Source: Molanna angustata
Taxonomy: Eukaryota > Arthropoda > Insecta > Trichoptera > Molannidae
NCBI GenBank assembly: GCA_963576475.1
Contig: OY754982.1
Coordinates: 20,784,217-20,848,216 of the forward strand
Length of the DNA: 64,000 nucleotides
Direction of reading: 5' to 3'
In this document: in pieces, positions 10,979 through 22,357 of the stretch
How the letters are laid out: each line of letters opens with the position of its first letter
How positions within the stretch are numbered: position 1 is the first letter of the stretch
The notes under the pieces: generated by a model
Databases searched by the model: none
What the model was told of the DNA's origin: nothing
Seen by the model: the letters and a program-made list of their open reading frames with translations, nothing else
Program-made: the position numbers and the translations under genes

Positions 10979-13765
10979 AATAGGCGTGATGACAGTAAGA
11001 AAAAATCATTGAAATTATGATTTTATTAGATAAAATATGTTATAAAGATTTGAAAAAATATATTTATTTTCATTTTAAAAGAGCGAATAATATTAATATT
11101 ATTAAAATAAAAATACAAAATATGTTTGTCCGCCATTTTATGTGAAACACCAATCAGAGCGCATGACGTCACCATATTGTCACTGTCAATTGTGTTTGTT
11201 ACTGTCAACTGTTGTGTTGTTCGAAATGGCTATTTTTTTCATAACAAGCTATATGGAATATGCTGCTTATTTTTAACATGCTATTTTTATTTATTGATTT
11301 ATTTGGTTTATTTGGGACAATAAACCAAATAATATCGCTATCCGCTCTATTGAATCGTTGACGCATCTGTTATAACACGCACCGAGTATTGTAACGTGGT
11401 GGAGAATATTTAACGTTTCAGAAATAAATAACTTGGTGGCTTTCATTGCTTGATTATAAAATAAAATGATGTAATTAAATTGTTTGTGGGAGTTGTACAG
11501 TGTTACATGAGGTTGAAATGGAAATACACAATGTATTATGATGAATCTAATATACATATGGGATAACTGTTATGATTCATATACATATTATGATTAATAT
11601 ATTAAAATATGTAATAGGTGTGATGACTGTAAGAAAAAAATCATTGAAATTATGATTTTAAAAAATAAAATAGGTTATAAAGATTTAAAAAATGTTTTTT
11701 TTTTTAATTTATAGGAGTGAATAATAATAATATTATAAATATAAAAATACAAAATGTGTTAGTCCGCCATTTTATGAGAAAAAACAATCAGAGCGCACGA
11801 CGTCATAGTATGGTCGCGTCAATTCTTCTGATAGTCTTCAATACAATATACGCATTAATTGTCGGTCTGGACTATGTTTATTTTGGTGTTATCGATATAT
11901 TAATATTTTAATTAGATACTTAAAACTAAAACAAATTAAATATAAATGGAACAAGTATTCATCAAAGCAAATAGTTTCAATTTACCTAGATACTCGCCTA
12001 CCTATCGGGGGACACTATGGGCCGGTATTACAGTGTCAGTTTAAGAGCTAAACTCAAGTTTTACAAAAATATAGCGTATTACAGTGTCCGTTTAGACCTA
12101 ATCTTCCCTCAAATACGTCACTAAAACGACAAATATTTAACTCAACGTTTCTGGCAGATTAAGTACTTAACTGTGAGTCAACTGTCATTTGCTAGGCAAC
12201 TCGTGTAGTTTCAGTTTCTATCACTAGAGGCGTTAGGCAACGTGTGTAGTTTCAGTGTTGTATCGAAGGTGGCGCCACACAACAAAACAAACTGACAGCC
12301 GTATTGAAACGAACACGGGCATTTAAAAGCATTATTTTGGTGAAAAAAATTAAATTTACCATGTTGGATAATAAAACAATGGTATTTAAAGTCGTAGCGT
12401 CCCGTTTTGTATTTCGTATTATTTGAGGTTATTTAAATTTGACAGATAATAACCACAGAAAAAGTGAAATATGTCTATAATTGAAGATTTAGTAACTGAC
12501 ATGTCATATTGCACTGTAATACGGAAATGGATTCAATCTCCCCTTAACATTAATCTTGAGTTTGGAAAACTCAATGAGTTGAGGGCCGACTGTAATATCG
12601 GGCCTATGTTAATTGTATTTTGTATGTAACATAGTTTTTATTGAATAAATAAATAAATAATGAACGCTCGCAACGTATGGTAAACTAATTTAGTTTTGGT
12701 ATTCTACAATTTTGTCACGCGATGGTGAGCTGACGAACGTTCGACATGTTATGATGCTGGTCACTGCCAAACTAAACTAGCAAGCTATATTTTTTTCATG
12801 CAATGAAGCGATTTGCGAAACGACGGCGATTACGCGAAGCATGCGTTTTAAAACATCGTTACAATTTTAGCAGCATACGAATTATTACATAGCGCTCGTT
12901 ATTTGTATTGTGTTCATAACAAGCTATATTTATCTGCTATCGTTATTTTTAGCAATAGCAGCCATAGTAGTTATTTTTCTGCCTGTCTTAACTACTCTTA
13001 ACTAGAATGGAACTTTTGATGGTCGGATATTTCTTTGCGTCGAACAAAGACTTTTGTTCATCAGAATTTCGAAACGTAAAAACTTAATAATAAGTACATA
13101 TAAGTACTTTATTTATCTGTAATTTAAATACAACTTACATCTCGAAAATCGATAAAATATGCTCCTTCTTCTCTCTACATTATGTGTTCATAAGCTAAAA
13201 ACATACGCGGGAAACTTATGATGGCCTATTTTGACGTTTGGACAATAATGAAGTTCTTTATATGCTTATTGCCTAAATAATGGTAAATATTATATTATTG
13301 AGAGCTAAAAGTGGGGGAACAAATACTGTACTTCATTGTAAACGCGTACTTAATAAAATTCACTTGTGTCTCGCCGTGCGAAATTTAATCACTTATTTCT
13401 CTTTTTTTTCGCGTGGGACGAAAACAAATACCTGAGTAGGTGTTTTTTTCGTCGTGTTTGTACATTTAGGGACCGCACAACACTTATGCACTTTTGAATT
13501 GATTATAAATACACAAATCGTCTTAGAACACATATATTACATATAGTAGTGATATGCAGTTTACGATACCATGACGTCACCGTCAGGGTCGGCAGCCGCC
13601 ATGATACTACAAGCGTTTTTTTGGCGTAAATGTCAAATTTGATTTTAAAATGGCGATTTTTGCTACTAAACCTTTATTTTATGTAGAAATGTATATATAT
13701 TTGAAAACAGTGAATGCGTAAAAACATCGTGAGATAGTTTTTCAAAATTAGTCATCATGCCTATT
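10979..13765. mobile_element. ~3 kb non-autonomous TIR element, copy 2
   Basis: Starts AATAGGCGTGATGAC and ends GTCATCATGCCTATT, the same termini as copy 1, and is collinear with it apart from small indels and the 9164-9402 insertion. The internal repeat of the left end starts at 11613. Flanks differ from those of copy 1, since it sits within a MITE. That points to an independent insertion and not a tandem duplication. Confidence 0.7.
12019..12604. mobile_element. Nested TIR unit, copy 2
   Basis: Same ends as 8808-9656 but without the 239-bp insertion, so it represents the empty-site form. Confidence 0.5.
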
Positions 13766-13809
13766 ATGAGGGTTTTGATTACGCCGATTGGACCAGATTT
13801 GCCCCCCTG

Positions 13810-14116
13810 GTTTTGAATATTTTTTTTATTGTGTTTATTTGAAAATTAACTTTTCGAATTACAAAATCCAAAACATTCCAATCTTTCAAGGTTTTTTCGT
13901 TACATCATTGGGTAGACACTAGACACCTACCTACTCTAGAAATATCCTATTATGAAAAAATATACAAAAAGGGATGAAAAAATATAAACGAACATTTTAT
14001 TGAGAACACACGAATATTCAAAATTTAGGTGTTACCTAGGTTGTCTAATAAATAAAAAATTGAATACCTATCATAATTAAAAAAAAAATATTACGAGAAA
14101 ATGTTTATAGATAGTT
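13810..14116. other. No supported feature
   Basis: AT-rich sequence with nothing recognised. Confidence 0.4.
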
Positions 14117-14302
14117 GAGAGGGGCAAGTCCCGTCACGCGGTGGAATCAAAACCCTATTAACTACCCATATCATGGATATATTTTTGTTATGGAGTTCAA
14201 TAATATCTTAAGATACTATAGAACTGCATATGAAAATTATATCCTTGATATGGGTAATCGTAAGGGTTTTGATTTCATCGTTTTACGGGACTTTTTCCCC
14301 TG
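14117..14302. mobile_element. Palindromic MITE M2
   Basis: It folds back almost end to end. The left arm has 'gaatcaaaaccct' and 'cccatatcatggatata'; the right arm has 'tatatccttgatatgggta' and 'aagggttttgattt', ending CCCCTG. It belongs to the same family as M1 and M3. The 62-codon frame through it is a by-product of the palindrome. Confidence 0.7.
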
Positions 14303-14772
14303 ATTTTTCATTGTATCTAAGTTATGAGTGAGTTACTTTAACTTAAAATGTTGCAAAATATTATAATCATGGTTGTAGACGGTTCCAAACCTCGTCTCTA
14401 TTGAGATACTAAGTTCGTGAAAAAAAAAATTCCCATTTGTTCTGGTTTCCTCGCTAAAGAATCAAGGTTGATCGTGTGTGATGTTATGGAGTATTGATGC
14501 TATAGTACCGGTTGAATAATCCATTCAATATAGCGGCACGTGCTTTCTGTAGGTACCTACATACATATTATACCTACCTTAACAAAGCCTTTTTCGGTTA
14601 TTAGGTACTGTCATTAGTGATTTAAAGAATAAAAATATTTTTCAAAATTGATGTAGGTACCTTGGTACCTACTTACTGTGAAAATACTGAACTTAAACAT
14701 ACGTTCATTACAAAAAAAAATCTTCGATAACTTGTTAGTATTCCTGATTGACGATAAACCACTATTTAATTA
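14303..14772. other. No supported feature beyond a short repeat word
   Basis: Only the word 'ctcgtctctattgagat' near 14388 is shared, with the repeat at 6990 and 19040. Confidence 0.4.
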
Positions 14773-15836
14773 CTAGTTGCATGTAACACATGAGATCCAA
14801 CTGTCGATAGCGATAGTATGTATAGTTGAAGAATATGTACCAAACTATAAACCCATAGATACAAATTATTGAATATTTTCAGATATTTTGTTTTCTATAC
14901 AACATATGTAGGTATGTATGTCAAGATAGGATAGTATGGAAGAAGATCCTTTTTCCTACCCAGAATATGCAAATTGCATGATGGTATGTATGTATGTTTG
15001 GAGATGAAGTAACAAACTATTAAGTCTTCTTACATATTGTGTATAGGCGACTGCCATACAAAATGTATGAAGCGATTTCGTCACTAAATTCAATTTTTAA
15101 AAAAATTGTTAAAAAAAAATTGAGATCTTCTACTACAATGTTAATATTTTTTATAGAAAATTAAATTATCTAGTTGGGGTGTTTCGGCTTTTTTCGATAA
15201 TTGTAAAAGTTTTGGAAATATAGGCAGTTAAACTCATAAATTTATCATAAAAAAAATATTTTTCTTAATAAAAAATGTTTGAGAAACCCTGGAATTTTTT
15301 TGAAAAAACTAATTTGAGATTTTGTATTTGTCTATGTTTGTACCAATTTTCAGCGTTCTACCGTTTATGGTTTCTGAGATATATGGAAAAATAAAATAAA
15401 AATTCAAAAGTTGATAACCCCTGACTGAAACAAAAATTCAAAATTCCGAGTATAAAAGTTTTGTAGGCCTGTAACTGTTTATATATTCTGAAATTTTAGG
15501 CTCTGTAAATTGAGCGGATCAAAAGTTATAAGGGGGGGACGGACACACAGACACACACACACACAGACCCACAGACACACACACAGACACACAGACACAC
15601 ACACAGACACACACACACACAGACACACGAAATGTTCTACTCCGAATTCTGAGTAAATCCGTGTATGGAACATATATGCTGCGAAGCCTCTAAGTTGGTG
15701 TTTTTTGACTTCAAAGTTGGAAAATCCATGAAAAAAGTAGACCTCTTCATACAATTCTCGCGTATTCTGGCTTGATACATTGTCGATATGTTAAGAGAAC
15801 AAAGTTCTCCTGAACAAATCGACAGTTGGATTAACA
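14773..15836 (-). mobile_element. HINE-like element (DINE-1-type architecture), near full length, copy H2
   Basis: Read on the minus strand it starts near 15836 with subterminal repeat ATCCAACTGTCGAT, runs through a TG/CA microsatellite (15543-15628), and reaches the inverse motif ATCGACAGTTGGAT (14788-14802 region). It then has a small hairpin (CATGT-GTT-ACATG) and ends CTAG, followed by T. That order (5' subTIR, central microsatellite, 3' subTIR, hairpin, CTAG|T) is the known layout of DINE-1/HINE elements mobilised by Helentrons. At least five relatives lie in the window (410, 19683, 21014, 30350, 31140). It carries no Rep/helicase. The microsatellite creates a spurious frame. Confidence 0.6.
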
Positions 15837-17639
15837 GAATGTTGGTGCAATGCTATTTAACAAAGGCAGAGAAGAGAGCGAAAGATTATTACACAAAATG
15901 AACTAAACAAATATATTTTACAATTTATACAACTTTCTAGCAGGAATAGTCAAATAATTTCCTACCCAACAAACATTCCCCCCCCCCCGAAACGTAACCC
16001 TGGACATTTTACATGATGACATCGGTAAATTTAGGTCCCGGGTGGTGTAATTGATTACGGCGTAAATTGAAAAATCTATTTCGGTTATTCCTTTTCCCCT
16101 ATTTCCTCTCCCTTCCTATTCAATAGAGTTTTGTACGTCGTAAGCCTAGATACTTATTGGATTGTATAAAACCACTAGGGGAACTTTAGTGGTTTTGTAT
16201 ATACCTACCTATGTATTGTGTTTTCCAACTAATAATATATTATATACTGTCTGTTCCCACAGTAGAATGAAATAAAATAAATAAATAAAATATCGAAAAA
16301 TTTGAAGAATTCTTGGTAGTAAATATATAAATACAAGTTTTTTTAAAGAAAAAACATACACATTGCGAAATTTGGGTATAGTCAACACAAAACAACAGAA
16401 TGCTTCTGTTGAAATTGCTCCATTTTGTCTGCATGTTTTATTTGCAACTCGTTTAAGACACATACGGCGAAGAGCAGTTGTTTGAACTTACTAGGTATAG
16501 GAAACAAAATGAATTCACATTTTATTCAAAAGATAAATCTCTTCAGGTAGTGCGAAATATCGCCATTGTTCAGCAATAATTACACTAAGATAACATCTTC
16601 AATGTGTACCTAATATAACATATTGTTTTAAATATTTCTTCTTTGTTATTACTTAGTACTCGAGGTATTTAAACTGAAGAATGCGGGTATGATATAGAGG
16701 AGACAATTAAAATAAAAAATCCATATTTTTTAATTTATAGGAAGTTCGTTAATGTAATTGTTATATGTGCTGTTTCATATTTGACTCTCATAATGGAAAT
16801 TATATATTTTATATGATGTTTTGAGTGCATAATTTCCTTTGATTCGATGCGAATAATAGTTTTAATGTTCATAATACAATCAACACAAATCGGAATGGGA
16901 AATTTAATCGGTTATTTCATAGCTCATAAAACGATGCCCCAACAGTTCGCAGTTTTGAATTAAAATATTTTAATAGTTAACCGCATAATGATAAATAGTA
17001 GATAATGAATCAATGTAAAGTCAGAATACAGACACGAGAAAATGGTAATTTCATGACATTACAAATTTCGTTCGAAATTAGCCAAAATCGAAATATACAG
17101 CGAGATAAAAAATACGATTAACGTTAAGAGACTGATCAGAGCAACGAAGAATAGAAAAATTGAATTGAAGGAAGCAGAAAGAATATGATTATTTCATATC
17201 ATCACTATATATGTTATTAAAAACAAAACCAATTTTTTCTTGGTTTGATATTTGCGAAAACACTAATTTGCTTTTAAAAGTTATTTTTTTAAATATATTC
17301 AAATATTAAAAAAAGCTCTCTTTTACTAGCGTACATATACGTTGTTTTTTTAAACTTTCGATGTATGTAGATTGTTAATATTTTTATTTGTTTCATAAAG
17401 CCGTATAGAAATATGAGCCCTTTTTCAAACTGGGCCCTCATGCTTCGTTTGATTCTGCTGTTAGGTAGTTACGCTACTGGCTCAGGGTATTTAAGTATAA
17501 TCAACGATAACACTAACTGTCAAAGGTTAGATACCTAAGAAGGTACATATTAAAACTATAATGTTTCTCGCATAAAAACAGTATACATAGGTATGTACAT
17601 ACCTTTGGTAAACTCTCTTCCGTCCTAGACTTTCAAAAG
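15837..17639. other. No supported feature
   Basis: AT-rich DNA. I note a C run near 15980 and a possible LINE-type A-rich tail around 16265-16290, without a recognisable body. Confidence 0.35.
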
Positions 17640-18072
17640 TACGCCAAAGGAAGTCTTTTATGGTTACGTTCTCCTGGTACTAACGTATGGCTGTGAAACT
17701 CTTGGGTGTACAAACATAATGCTACATAATTTAGCAGTTACACAAAAAGCCATGGACAGGAGAATGCTGGGTATTTCGTTAAGAGATAGAAAAACTACTT
17801 GTGGATAAGAGAGAAAATCAAAATAACCAATGTTGTACAAAATTCTGTCAACCAGAATTGGAGCTGGGAAGGGATTGTCGCCCGAACCACAGACTCCAGA
17901 TGGACTAGGAAAGTACTGAAATGGCGACAACGGGCAAAAGGAGTATTGGAAGGACTCAAACAAGGTGGTCTGACGATATTAGACGAGTGGCTGGAGGCGG
18001 ATGGATGCGGTCTGCCCGGGATAGGGTGCTGTAGAGTGCTAACGAAGAAAGGAGAGGGTTGTGTACACTGAT
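17640..18072 (+). pseudogene. LINE reverse-transcriptase C-terminal fragment
   Basis: In shifting frames it reads as the C-terminal domain of the common lepidopteran RT family: 'LVLTYGCETL', 'MDRRMLGISLRDR', 'ARTTDSRWTRKVLKW', then 'RWSDDIRRVAGGGW' and 'ARDR'. The frame changes between the last two groups and a TAG occurs inside. Related fragments are at 24752-24876 and, on the minus strand, 57709-58472. There is no RT catalytic domain. Confidence 0.7.
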
Positions 18073-18388
18073 ATATTGTATTTTTCTGTGAAATTCTTCT
18101 ACGGTGAAGTTAATTGCTCAAAATGATCTTTTTTCTCTACCACCATAATACTATATTTTAAGAAAACATAGTACAGTGCAGCACAGAACTATAAAAACGT
18201 AAATCGAATATTAATTTTTAAAGTTGCATATACGCAAAGATAAAAAAAACGGCGTTACAAAAATGTGTCTTCGTTACTTCATAGATGGCGATGGTAGTGA
18301 CTGTTAGGTAATGAAAGTTCTCATTGTTAAAATATTAAACTTAACTTTCAAAATTGCATTAATAAGGGAACTAAATAAGGGTGACGGG

Positions 18389-19031
18389 AAAATTATTCGA
18401 ACACACAATTATCAGAAATTACAATTGTTCGAATTTTTATGACGTCATGCTGGTAGTATTGTGAGAGGAAAAAAACATAGATTTTTACTATAATATACTA
18501 GGTGTCGTAGTTAGCAAATTTCCGTGGGATTTTTGGCGTTTTAGTAGGTACATCGTTTTTCCATAGAGAATAACGACTAATGTGAATTGTTTTCGGATTT
18601 ATTTGTCGAAAAAACACTTTGTTTATATAGATTAGGAGAAAATTTATTTAGGATGTGTTGAAATGTAAGGAAAAATGAAATATGTTGCCAACCAAAACGT
18701 TAAACGCGCGATATTCCATGACTCACTTTTTGCACGGAGTACTACGGTACATCTACATAGTATATTATTATGTATAATGAAAATCTATGGAATAAACAAC
18801 ATGGCGACGCACCGCGCTGTCAAACATCAGTTATTAAAAATGTGTAAACATACGTACCCAACAATAATACAATAAGTAATAATAGTCTTCATCAAATATA
18901 TATTTTACTGGCAACAAATATGTCAAAAGAGGCAACATGACACAAAAATATATTAAATTCGGTCAATTGGTTTTCCAACAAATGTTAGTTCGAATAATTT
19001 GCTTTCGGACAATTGTGTTTCGAAGAATTTT
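18389..19031. mobile_element. TIR element, ~640 bp
   Basis: The left end 'aaaattattcgaacacacaa' pairs with the right end read in reverse, 'aaaattcttcgaaacacaat', with one indel; the match runs for about 27 bp and continues weakly. The interior holds a 66-codon frame with no recognised motif. Confidence 0.5.
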
Positions 19032-19039
19032 CATGTAAT

Positions 19040-19190
19040 CTTAAATAAGGCATGATTGGTGAACGTTGCGCAAGCACATAAACTGATCACGTAAACCAGC
19101 CGATGACAGGTCGTAAGCCCTTTAGGTAGGTACTTTGAGTTCCTGGTTCTCCTATAACATTCCAACTTCGTCTCTATTGAGATTTTAAAA
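19040..19190 (+). repeat. Dispersed repeat, shared with 6990-7160
   Basis: Inverted copy of 6990-7160 at about 80% by eye. Class unknown. Confidence 0.6.
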
Positions 19191-19682
19191 ATGGGTCAAA
19201 AATATACAAATATAGTTGAAAAACATACATAATCTGTGTTCAGTCACGAGGGGAGGGGTAAATATTGTTTATACGTGTTGAAATATACCACAGCACACAA
19301 TGTAATTATGTACATATTTAAATAATGTTTCATACGAATATCCTCGAAGGAATTTGAAGGAGGTAAAAGTACATAATGTATTATATTATGTGAATAAATG
19401 TGTATTAGATTAATAGTGTTTGGGGTTTGTTATTTATTTATTCTTATCTGATACGTCGTGATATTGAACATTTAAATTACAGGTTACGGACGTACAGGAG
19501 GGAATGAAATAACATCAGTAATTAAATATATGTATGTACATCTCACAAGGAATTTGTTAACACAATATTATTGTGCGGTATATCTCTCGGATCGAAAATG
19601 CTTTGAATTCTTTGGGTATATTTGGTATATGGAAATCTGTTTGTTTTTTACTGTTTTTTGGTCAAACAGTAAGTAGGTACAA
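19191..19682. other. No supported feature
   Basis: AT-rich sequence with nothing recognised. Confidence 0.4.
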
Positions 19683-20335
19683 TATATCGCTGATCCAACT
19701 GTCCAAGATAATTTATTTCTTGATTTGTCCAAGATAATTTATTTCTTTCAACAGACCGACAAAGTTTCAAGCCAAGATCCGCGAGATTTTGTATGGCCAG
19801 GTCTACATTTTTCAGGGTTCTTCAACTTTGAATAGTTTGAGCTTTAGGCTTGGCAGCATATAATATGTTTGCTTGAGGCTTGGCAGCACACACAGACAGA
19901 CACCATTTATGGTGTCTGTCTATGTGTGTGTGTGTGTGTGTGTGTGTCCTTATAACTTTTGATCCGCTTGAAAATTTAGAAAATTTAAGGTTATCAAAAC
20001 TTTCATTTTCTGAAATTTATTTTTTTTGTTCCAGTTACGGGTTATCAACATTTAAATTTTTATTTTATGTTTCCATATTATGAGTCGTATAGTATCAAAA
20101 ACAGCAATCTGTTCTCGGACTGATTTCGAGCAAATAAAAAAAAACGTTTTTTTTAATTTGTTTGAAATCAGTCCGAGAACTGATTGCTGCTTTTGATATT
20201 ATACGATTCATATATATATATATATCAAAAAGCATAAACGTTAGAATGCTGAAAAATTGTATAAATATAGACAAATACAATAAGTATTTAAAACTTATTT
20301 TTATGGAAAAATTCCAGGGTTTTTTGTGATTTTTT
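19683..20335 (+). mobile_element. HINE-like element, 5' part, copy H3, carrying a MITE
   Basis: Starts with the 5' subterminal repeat 'gatccaactgtc', then 'tttcaagccaagatccgcga', a TG microsatellite (19919-19946) and 'cttttgatccgctt', in the order found on the minus strand of H2. Within it the segment 'cacagacagacaccat' and its complement form a small hairpin at 19891-19925. The 3' half with CTAG is missing. A palindromic insert sits at 20080-20211. Confidence 0.55.
20080..20211. mobile_element. Palindromic MITE inserted in a HINE
   Basis: 132 bp folding into one hairpin: 'atgagtcgtatagtatcaaa' on the left pairs with the complement of the right end, with two changes. The loop is A/T runs around 'cg'. 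The related HINE at 15365-15385 shows the empty site 'gatatatgg' here, and the filled site has extra TA units on one side. Confidence 0.7.
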
Positions 20336-20479
20336 TTGCTCGGTCGGTAGATGCGCCAACCGTTCCACTTCGCGACGAAAATATTTAGCGGGAACTCTAC
20401 GGAGATTTATTTGAATCAACCTGTAAAATTATTTGACGTGTATAATATATAGCTACGTAAGATCTATGTTGTGCAGCGT

Positions 20480-20565
20480 ATAGCGTGTCCCTTTTGCCCT
20501 AACCTTTGCAACCGTGCTGTATAAAACTGTCACACGCATTCCCTTGCTTGTCGAGCTCTACCGAG
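20480..20565 (+). promoter_or_regulatory. Dispersed TATA-containing promoter-like segment, copy 2
   Basis: Shares 'cttttgccct', 'acctttgcaacc' and 'gctgtataaaactgtcac' with 4146-4232. Confidence 0.35.
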
Positions 20566-21013
20566 ATTGATAATCGTATATTATAATAATATTATTTTTG
20601 TTCGGTGAGTTAATTAAAGTAAATAAAAGTATACCGCGATCAAAGCGATGGATGGTATGGTTTTATCTCACCAAGAAATCACTGCTCTTAGTTAATAATA
20701 ATAATAATAATTATTATTAACAACGGTCAATATATTTTATTAATACGTGCTTGAGGTTATTTTGATTCTTAACATTATTATATTTTACTTGCAACTTGTG
20801 TTTTACACGATGCCGTTAAATCATTATTTTATGCTTCCTACAGCGAGTTTAAAATGTTTTACTAAACGAGTCCGAGATCCATTTTTATCAATATAATACA
20901 TTTGATTATCATTAGTTTTACCGTGAGATTTTTGGGAAAGATTGATTGTTTGATAAAATAGTATATTGACTCCATTACAAAAAAATAAAAATTAATTATC
21001 GTCATCTAAATGA
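20566..21013. other. No supported feature
   Basis: Contains a short TAA/TTA palindrome near 20691-20720, otherwise nothing. Confidence 0.4.
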
Positions 21014-21180
21014 CTAGTTTCATGTAATACATGAGATCCAACTGTCGATGGCGATAGTATGTGTAGTTGAAAAATACGTAGGTACTTTCCTAATTATAAA
21101 ACCTTCAATCTAATAATTGAATATTTTAAACACATTTCTAGCGGATCTTGGCTTGAAACTTTGTTAAGAGAAGTTTTCGA
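21014..21180 (-). mobile_element. HINE-like element with internal deletion, copy H4
   Basis: The 3' end (minus strand) shows ATCGACAGTTGGAT, a CATGT/ACATG-like hairpin and CTAG, followed by T. It then jumps to 'cggatcttggcttgaaact', which in H2 and H3 lies near the 5' end, so the central microsatellite region is deleted. Confidence 0.6.
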
Positions 21181-21988
21181 TAATATTTACAGTCTAAGTC
21201 ACTTTGTGTGTGATATAAGTGTCTACCTATATGATTTTTAAGGATACTCGCTAATATGAAATACCTTTATTCGGTATTTATATTGCCCCCATATTATTAT
21301 TTAACTCGCCCACGAGTCAGCAGACAGTGTCTGAATTAAAATAAATCATGGAAGTCATTTCAGTTGATTACATTTTCTCGTGAAAACGACTACAATAGAA
21401 CGTCTTTGATTTCATTTTGTCAAAAAAAAAATATCGCGGAGAGACGGTATATATCATATTTTATGGCAATGAACTCTGAACGCGAATATTTCGTTGCTCA
21501 AGTTTGAGGTCATGGCTGACTTGAGGGAGATGATAAAAAAGAACAATGAAGCGTGCACACTAGAGGTTCTCAAAGTGCGCCAGAGAGCGGGTAGCGGAAA
21601 TAAAACTAAAGTTATTGAGGATATATTATGAGGATAGTATAATAGTGATAGTGTTTCACAGCAAGATCAAAGATCAAGACCAAACTAAGCTTGCAAGACA
21701 AGAGTATTGCTACTCGTAAATTTAAATTCAAGATTTAAAAAAAAACCTGCCGTTTAAACTATTATAAAGATACCTGATATTTTAGATGATAAAGTAATTA
21801 GATTGTATTGTTAATCAACCAATAAACTATATTAAATATATCGACGGCGTCGATATATTTAATACTTGTGATTTTTTTTGCTAGTATACATTTGTGTTAT
21901 AACTATTTAAAAAATCAAACTTAATGAATCGTATTGTAAAATATATCGTTGAGTTTGTTGTGATTATATACTGAGAATAAAAGACCAG
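21181..21988. other. No supported feature
   Basis: AT-rich DNA; no recognised coding or repeat. Confidence 0.4.
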
Positions 21989-22155
21989 CCCCCCTAGACA
22001 TCATGTCATTTAGCTCATCAAGAAAAGAAACAATTAATGATAACTAAATGTATGGAAGTGACAGATGTCTGCCACGTGACACTTGTCATTTCCATACATT
22101 GAGTTACCTATACTTGTTTCTTTTCTTGAGCTAAATGACACGTTGTCTAGGGGGG
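21989..22155. mobile_element. Palindromic MITE, 167 bp, CCCCCC ends
   Basis: The left arm CCCCCCTAGACA and 'tcatttagctcatcaag' pair with the right arm ('gagctaaatgaca', 'tgtctagggggg'). The fold-back covers nearly the whole element with a small loop around the word 'ccacgtgac'. No TSD could be fixed. Confidence 0.7.
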
Positions 22156-22357
22156 CGGATTTTTGATTTTTTAACGGGATTATTTATTTTTTAATCACCA
22201 ATAGGTACTCCTCAACTATTCAAATTTGTATGTCCAATACTCGCTTAGACCCCATTAAATTTTGTAGGATATCTGATCAGTGCTTCTCAGTTTTTTTAGC
22301 TGTCAAATATTTCAAAGTGACCCTAAGCTCAGGAAAATTAAAATTTAATATTTTTAT

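Larger units (their letters stand above)
10859..13809. mobile_element. Palindromic MITE M1 (CAGGGG ends), split by element copy 2
   Basis: The left arm (10859-10978) starts CAGGGG and carries 'tctggtccaaccggcg', 'atcaaaaccct' and 'ccatgatatgggta'. The right arm (13766-13809) is its inverted partner, with 'gagggttttgat' and 'ggaccagattt', ending CCCCTG. The two arms are separated only by the ~3 kb element 10979-13765. Intact relatives are at 14117-14302 and, as a half copy, 52603-52697. CAGGGG ends suggest hAT, but no 8-bp duplication is visible. Confidence 0.65.

Noticed and set aside
7752..13765. Simple tandem segmental duplication
   Set aside because: Both copies carry their own terminal inverted repeats and different flanks; copy 2 lies within a MITE.
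15479..15754. 91-codon Cys/Val-rich minus-strand ORF
   Set aside because: Caused by the CA microsatellite within HINE H2. The same applies to 9064-9276 and 40138-40347.
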